In this document: piece by piece, positions 50,701-59,700 of the stretch | Numbering within the stretch: position 1 is the stretch's first letter | How the letters are laid out: every line of letters starts with the position of its first letter | Notes under the pieces: model-generated | Database searches by the model: none | What the model was told of the DNA's origin: nothing | What the model saw: the letters and a program-made list of their open reading frames with translations, nothing else | Position numbers and translations under genes: made by a program | Source: Homalodisca vitripennis | Lineage: Eukaryota > Arthropoda > Insecta > Hemiptera > Cicadellidae | DNA: 64,000 bases | Direction of reading: 5' to 3' | Assembly (NCBI RefSeq): GCF_021130785.1 | Contig: NC_060215.1 | Location: 68,824,501-68,888,500, forward strand

Positions 50701-53700
50701 GCGCAATGACAAGGGTCTACGGCTCTTCGGCCAGCTTATACTCAACAAGACGTTTCTACTTCTCTTCATTCGCACTTTGGAGAGTAATCGCTATTTCTCC
50801 ATGAGGGATAGGTCAGACATCTTTTTATTGACATTGCAATAACAGCTGTAGAAGCTAACATATCTAATGAATATAGTAAATTGCTGGTCTTTGGGGGTGT
50901 TCAATTATAAAAGACTTAATTAATTAGTCATCCTAAAGTTGCAACATCTAACCACAGTTTACTTCTATTTTTTATAGACCAATATTGGTATCAATAAATG
51001 ATTTTTTCATTGTTAGGGCGTGTTTATTGTATTATTCATTATTTATCAAATTTGTTTTAGACTTAAAACTTCCTTTTGTGTAAACATGCTTAAGAATGTG
51101 AGGAAAGGTTTTATATCTATTTCTGTAGACTGTACGTAAAATGTGTGAATATTAAATTAATTTTATTCCTGAAAGTTTGATTAATACTTTATTAGTTATC
51201 AGCGTAATAATTATAAAGACTGAGGTACTTGTCATACTCTGTTCAGTTCAAATAAATGATTCAGTTTTTACACGGATGATTACAAATTCCATAAGAAGTT
51301 GTTTCATCACAGGAGCTCTAGAAGTGAACATTCCTTTTATTTTGTTTTGAAGAAGTCCGGAGAAATTTTTTGTAGTAACCTGCTGCATTAATCATAGTTC
51401 CTGGTTGCAAGATATCCACAAGCAGTACACTTGTTTGGTACCAAAAGACTGACCACCCAGTTGACAGTTTTTTTTTAATGTTTAGAGTGTGTTTGGTGAG
51501 TTTTTATGCACCATTTTTGTCATTGCAGTTTTGTACTTGTGTAGTATTTAAATGAGGTCTCATCTGTCTCAATGATTTTACAACATTTTTCTGTTTAGAA
51601 TCATAACTAATAAGAAATTTTAATACTGATTGTATCGGGCTGGCTTTGAGGTTGTAGAACATTCTAGGAACCCTGTTGAGCACACAGACTTTTTTATTCT
51701 AGTGGAAATATCTTGAAACCTCAGGAAATTGATCAGACAACTCATTTACAGTGAACCTACAATTCTTGAACCCTTTCATCAGTTGATATTTTGTGCATCA
51801 TTCACCAACATGAATATAGTTTCACCAACATCAGTTGTAAGTTCGCACTTATGCTGTGGCACATTCTTTCATTAATTTCTTCTGCACAAGCCCAATGATT
51901 CTTGACAATTGTCTTTCATGGAACTCTCATGGGGATTTTCTGTACCAGAACTCATTACTGCAATCTTTGTACTGAAAAGGGTTAAGGGCACCAGTACCGA
52001 CAAAACCACCATTGCCACATATCTGCACTATTTGAGAATGATCTCAGATACGTTATTATACTTTGAGGTACATACAGGTAAAGTAGGAACATTCAGAGTT
52101 ACATAAGCAATGCTGAGATTGTTGCCATGTGAGAGGTACAGACACAGGCGTATCTAGGATTACTTACCTAATAAGAGGGTTTTCCACTACAGGAAAATTT
52201 CCTGTACCTCCCAGTCGAGCTGGGATCTGGGGGAATGCTCTCGGAATATTTTAATTGGTAATTATATTAGAAATTGCAAGTTTGATAGTCTTCTGAGACG
52301 ATATTACTATTTTATGCTCTAGTAAATGGCTATAACTTATGTGAAAATTCAACATTTTGGATTACACAAAAATAAGGCAAAAATATGATGCTATTTTAAG
52401 AGGATTTGCAAAAATGAGGATCTGAAAAATGACTACATCTTAAGAACTTGTCACATTCTCAACATTTTACCTTGAATTTATAGAGTATAAAATGGGTTTC
52501 CATAATATATGTATACTATAAGTGTCTACTATCTTTGACTATAAGTCAAATCAAATGTTCAAACTGAAGTCCTACTACTTGGCTGTGAGACAAGCGTAGG
52601 GTGAGTTCCTCTCTCACGTTTTGAAAAGTCTGAAGTGGTATTTTGTTGCAGTCCTTAACAATCCTGTTTCTTAAATCTTCAATGTTTTCTACTGGTGTTT
52701 TGTAAATTATGGATTTAATGTGACCCCATAGAAAAAGTCCATGGGTCTGGAGACCGCCCAGGCCATTCTATTAGACCAATGTTATTATATCAGAACTTCA
52801 TAAATGTTTATTTCTAGAAAAATGAATATTTAAAAATTGTAACTGGTATTATTACTATATAACAAATATACTTAAGTTTTTATAGTTATTAAAAAATTAA
52901 GTTTTTACTGCCAACATCTGTATTTTGAGATGTGGAAAACTTATACATAAGCTTCTATTTATATCTGTGGATTTACAGAGTAAAAATTTAAAAGCTCAAG
53001 CTTATTATTTAGAAATAATTGTTATTTGGTATTCCAGGGTAAACGTAGCTTCTTTGATAATGGTGACCCTACAAAGCAAGATGGAGTATTGTACAGACAT
53101 ACTAAAAACTCTGCTTGCTGAGCTTATTGAGAAGTGTATGGAAGGGAAGAGCCATCCCAAACTCTTACTTCGCAGGTAAATAAATATATTCATTTTAGTG
53201 TTTTAATTAGTGTGACTACAAAACTCATTAAAATACACCTTGCACGTATATAAGCATAATCTGGATTAAGTAACTGAGAAAGGTTACAACTTTTGGAAGT
53301 TTGGAAAAGTTTTGAGGTTTTTAAAGCTCTATATTGCCTTTTTTGTGCATCTAAAACTAGTTTGGTTTTTGATAAAATACAAATACTATGTAATTCATCC
53401 AGACATGTTGAGAAAAACAATGTCTTTAGCACTTTTTAACAAAATTAGCTTAAGAGAAAAATCTTTTACTCATAACACAAACATTCTTCAGAATTAAAAA
53501 CGCCATTTTAATTATTTAAAAAATAAGTTTTGTCAATAGGGATAAAAATTACCTGTGCCTTCAAAAGTGTTATAAATTGTAAGACCTTAAAACAATACAG
53601 TTTTTATGTGTTTTAACATTATTTTTGTTTCTTTAGCAGACAGTATAAATCATATTACAAAAGAAGGTTATGTACCTTATATTGTTTTCAGTTAGTTTTT

Positions 53701-56700
53701 GTTTGATTCAGGGTTAAAACCCCTTATCAGATTGTAAAACTTAGACACACATACACAATAAGCAATAAATAACAAACACACATTTAAAATGAATTTGTAT
53801 TTTCAATGTTTATATTCATGCATCAGAGTATGTTAATGTGTGGATAGCTGATCAACAGTAGGCAAGTTACTGGTTGCTAAAAGAAACAGTAGAAATCCAA
53901 TTAACCTAGCTAAGAGGGACTGACACTATCTCGGATACAGAAAAACTCTCATAATACGAAATTGAGTCATGTATAACAGAAACGTCTCCAAATGTTGCAT
54001 TATACACATTATCGATTCTGAAATTGTTGTGTTATACATTTTCTAATATATATATATTGATGGCGAATGTCCAATACATTATCCTTTCAATTAAACTATA
54101 TTACCAGGCATAAAACAATGTTTGTACAGCATTAATGTGTAGTTTTTATATGGAAACTTACATGTAATTGTAAACATTATGTAATTATGTCTGTTTAATT
54201 AATAAGATATACAATTACTAATGATAGCATTTTTTCTACACCAAAATATCATTAATGTTAAGTCCTAAATGTCTTGTTAATTGTTCAAGACTTAAACTAG
54301 AAACAGTGACTAAATCAGAAATTCTTTTCTGATTTATATAATTTCCAGCTAGTATAAAATATATACTAAACTATTTTTGACAACAAATAACTAGTGCCAT
54401 AGGCCAAATGCCAAGCGAGAAATGTAGGAAATACTTGTATAAAATTGATTAATGAGATTTAAGCAGATAATTTGAACTGAAAGCTTATATAAAAAATCTT
54501 ACTCTTGAATTTTAATGAAATTTGTCACAGCATTATTGATATGATATAATGATTCCAGAACGGAAAGTGTGGCGGAGAAAATGTTATCAGCTTGGTTCAC
54601 CTTCCTGCTATACAAGTTCTTGCGGGAGTGCGCAGGTGAACCTCTGTATATGTTGTTCCGGGCTATGAAGCAACAAGTGGACAAGGGGCCAGTCGATGCT
54701 ATCACTTCCGAGGCCAGATACTCACTTAGTGAAGAGAAACTTATTCGACAATCTATAGATTTTAAACCACTAGTGAGTAATTATAACAGGTTGTACTGTC
54801 TAATAAATAACAGATTCAACTGTTAAAACAAATGCTATTAAGTTTATATGCTGTGTATTTAACCCATTCCCACTTCAATATTTCTGTTCCTAACCTACAT
54901 GGGAAACATGATGTTGCCAGTAAAGGTTTATATAGGACAAAAATAAAAGTGGTTTTTGTACAATGCATTGGATTTTGTTTTTTATAATAACTGTTTATTA
55001 ATGTTAAGAAACTTTACGTAGTTAATTTATTATATTTCCATTTTTAAAGTAATCAAAAGTAGGTTTAAAAAAATGTTTTGTCTACAACTAATCTCAACAT
55101 TTTTATTCTCTACTTTTTCTGGTATTTTCTTTGTAATAGAATATAATTTGTTTTGAAAGAAGTTGGGTTGTGGTAATTAAAAAAAATAAACACTGACTAA
55201 GACTAAAGCAGCATGAATGTATCATGTTTGTGAACATTTAAAAATAATATTCATAGTATCACTAATACATAGTTTATTGTAATTCTGGGCTATAAAAAAG
55301 GCAATGATTTAGTGTTACCTGACCTAGCAAGACATATGAATTTCATAAATCTAATTTTTTAGTAAAATGTTATCAAATATGACAAATTTGTTTTACTGCT
55401 TATAGGATAATCTTAATGAGAGGTATCACAATTGTAATTATTTTGTTTCAGACTGTGCTGGTATCCATTTCACAACAGACAGTGTTTGTCACTGGCTTGG
55501 ATCCTAACACAGAGAATGTTCAAGTTAAAGTTTTGGACTGTGATACTATTTCTCAAGTTAAGGAGAAAGCTCTAGATACAATTTATAGAAATGTTCCATA
55601 TAGTCAACGCCCACGTAAAGACGATTTGGATGTTGGTAAGTTTTTACGGATAAATAGTTGTATGTGTTCTAAACGTGGTGAAGTGGGTTGACCAACTATA
55701 AAGTTTTATATCTGATCCACAACAGTAGTTGACTGCTATAAGTACTTGACTTAGAGTAGATAAGACACTTCAGCAAAATATACTGTGATGCTTACGAACC
55801 ATCTTAATCACTACTATATTCAATTGATTGAAATATAAATTAATAAAGCAATTGTTAAATTTAAAATGTTTTCATTTTATAACTTTAATTTATATGATAA
55901 TATCTTAGGGCTAAAATTTAATTTAGAAACACTTGGCTCCAGAGAATGCTACTCTCAACTTATACAAATCATTGCATAGATTTAATGATTTCAGAAGAAG
56001 ATTGGGAAAGCGCAATTCAGTATTCAGTTGCTATGGTCAATTGAAGGAGAGCAATTTAAGTATAGGCTATGTTATATGGAATAACAATTCTCTGATGGTT
56101 AACAATGTATTGTTCAGCTAATAGTGTGAAAATGAACCAATGGTAATATTTTGAATGGTTAATTGTTTAAGATGGGTGTTATAGTGTAACAAATGTTTCA
56201 GATAGAGGTCTGTTGGATCTCAATTTTGTTTAAATAGGTTGAAGCAAATAGTTTTTTTAGACCTGTAGACATAATTAAAGACATATGACTGATCTAATTT
56301 GATAAGAAGATCAGTCTAGTGTTTATTTATGCATAAATAGTTTTTTCATTTATTTATGGGGTATATCTCCTATTTACGGAAATAGTGACTTCATCCAATG
56401 ATTGTAATTTACTTCCGGTCCCTGTAGATTATTTAAGTCCATTTCAACTGTTTGAATACTTGCCGGATTTAATCTTGGCTGCAACTACTGTAAGTTACGC
56501 TAATGGTTGAACCATTGCTGGTATTTTCTATTATGTTATCGTAAATTGCTGACTTTGGTATATTTCAGTATATTTTTTATTTTCAGTAAACATGTTTGTC
56601 ATGTACTGTTACTTACTTTAAAATTTGTATTAATTTTAATTTGATTTAATATTCAATCCAATTAAATTATTATCTGACAAGTATATTATACTAATTAAAT

Positions 56701-59700
56701 CATATTGACATTCATTAACCCTTTGAGTGCCACAGGTATTTTCCCAAGGCATATATGCATAAAGTGCCAGGCTGTTTTGGCATATTTGTAAGCTTTTGGG
56801 ATAAAAGCTGTTGTAAAATAGTACCCAACAGATTTTCATACTTTTGTTCTTGTTTTTTTTCTCATTAAATGTAGAATATGATATACAAAATTTTATTTAT
56901 AAAAGTATAAAAATTTCAGTATTTGTAATAAATGTTTTTTACTTTTTTATAAAAAGTTAAGTTTCGACTTAATTTGAGTGTACACTTTAATTTTAATATT
57001 TTTTTCTTTATACCTTGATAAAGGCTGTATAATTCTAAATAAAACCCATGTATAATATATTATTCTAGAATTAAAAAAACATAGCATTATAATATGTATA
57101 AACATAGCTGCCCGGTAATGACATTTTATAAATTGTACTTCATTTGTCAGAGTTTAGAAAATACATAGTAATAGTGTAGTTTTCACAAAAAATCTAATAA
57201 AACAACAATATAACAAATAAATATGATTAGTAAATGTTAAAACATATATTTGCTAACATATTTACATAAAAGTTTACATTTACTAAATAATAACCCTAAT
57301 ATATTTACACTGAAAATTCACGTTTTTCACTTGGACACAACTCAAATTACTACATTATTTTTGTAAATAAATACAGTAAAATACTGTATAAGTTACTATT
57401 TTAGTTTGTATTTACTCAAACGCTTGGTTATTGGTACATATACAACAAGAAAGGCCGTTACGCGGCACGGTACTTGTCCGCTACGTCACGTGACTGGAAG
57501 ACAAAATCATCGCATAGGTACTTCGGTATTATCGCAGCCCATTATTTTTGGACGAGTTTTCCTTATCAGGGACCAAAATAAACTTCATTATACGTTCCTT
57601 CTTCCATAATAATTTATTCGAAAAATACTCAATGAGTCATACTTCCTATCGCCAAATCGTCTCCAAATAGACACACGAATGACCTGACATTTCCAAATAA
57701 TAAAATGTTGTTCTTTTAGTTTTTGTTTTCATTGACTGTCGTAATAACTTATAAATTCCAAAACAGGTTAGAGAAAGTCTGTCTTTTTTAATACTGTAAT
57801 TTATTTTTTGTCCCGGATAAGGAAAACTCGTACAAAAATAGTGGCCTCTTGATAAATACACAAACAACATAAGTTTCACAGATAAAATGTTAGAGAAACA
57901 ACATAAAACTCGTATTTATCGATATTTTGGAACCTATTGAATGCAGCTGTCTGATTATTGGGGCAAAATAATCTTGTACTATACAAAATATTATCGAAAT
58001 ACGAAACGTCAAAATTAGCGATACTGGCACTTTATGCACTTTTTGTATCATCAAAATTAGCGACGCTGTGGCACTCAAAGAGTTAAAAACTATGCCTGTA
58101 ATTTGGTATTATATGGTAATAGTTGATCAACCCATTTTACAGTGATAAACAGATGTAGTATTTTTGTTTTCATCCAACTATGCCCTTCTTTATTGATGCA
58201 CCTACCTTGATTTATTTTTAGTTGTGGACTGTAAGTATTACCCACCTGAATTGTGTTACAGTCAAAATATTATGTATATTAATGAGCTATGTATGTAAAA
58301 TCTAAATCTTATGTAATTACTATCTAGTTTTTTAACATAAAACTAATTGCATTTGTAATTATATGTGATTTTGGATACCATACATAATCCATTTTTTTAC
58401 AATCCTGTAAAAAAATACATTTATGATTTTATGTTGTATAAAAATATGACACAAAATATGGTTAAAATGTTTTAATCTGTTGTAGACTCTCAGAACAAAT
58501 TAAAGTATATATAAATTCAAGTTTTGGTTACTTTTTGTGGTAGGATAACATATTTTCAGTGTTTTAATTTATTGTTTATTTTCATAATTTATTGTTTATT
58601 GGGTTTAAGAGTGAAGGATCATTGTTTGAAGAAGTCTGTGTATTATACTCTTAGTTTAAAAGAACATACATACAATGAATTTATTTAATTTAAAATACTA
58701 TTTGACTAATATTAGAAATAAAATTTTAGGTGAAATTGTCACCATTCTTCAACCATTTGGGCCAACATTCTCATTTTTTGTTAAAATTAGTGAAAAGTGA
58801 ATATGTGTAATTTGAAAATTTGTTTGTTTTAGAGTGGAGAACTGGCACTTCTGGTAGGTTAATTCTGTATGATGAAGACAGTACAACAAAAACCGAAGGT
58901 GAATGGAAGAAACGAAATACTCTCAATCATTATAGGGTAAGTAAAAGAGATATTGAATTGGAAATTTAGAAAATCATTTATTAATGTTGTCTTTGGTTTA
59001 GGTATTCGCATATAACAGTATTTTTGTATGCATACTTTTATATAAAAGAAAGAGGTGTTTTTGAAAGAAAACTTATGACATTTTTTATTCTGCTTAGGTA
59101 CCTGATGGAGCTTGTTTGAATCTGGTTTCAAAACAGTCATCAGTTTACAATCTGTCAATTCTGTCAGACAAAACTGACAAATCACACAAATACGAGACTT
59201 TGAACTTGAGTAAGTTCAGTTCTGGCAGCCCACCTCTCAGCAGGGCGACCTCTCCACTCAATCATGACCACGATGGTGGTCTAAAGGTAATAAAATAAAG
59301 TACATCTTTAGCTCCGTGTTTCCTTTTACTTATTTACATTTAAATAGAGGTGTACAAGCCTGATTGTTTAGTTCAAGCCAAACCAATTATTTTTGTTTAT
59401 CTCATCTTATTTATTTTGTCCATTACCCATTATATATTGGTCTATCTATTAGAGTGTTTCAAAGTATCTTGTGATTGATCAAAATTTCTAATTCTGGTGT
59501 AATCTATTTTGGTAGTAGCCTTGATTAAACAAACAGATGGAGCATAGCCATGTTAAGAGCGTGCGCACACTATTGTGTGAAAGTGAGCGCTAGTCCCATT
59601 ACTATCAGCGTTGTAAACAAACGGCGGTTACTTTTGGAATAGTTCTTGTAGAAATCTGCCTTTTACAATTATCCTCATGACAGAAGTTCCAAATGTATTT

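Larger units (their letters stand above)
50812..53037 (+). other. Plexin intron 14
   Basis: It carries two minus-strand Tc1/mariner transposase fragments (51,255-51,900 and 52,546-52,800). They are separate because the C-terminal piece lies upstream of the N-terminal piece in their reading direction. Confidence 0.8.
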
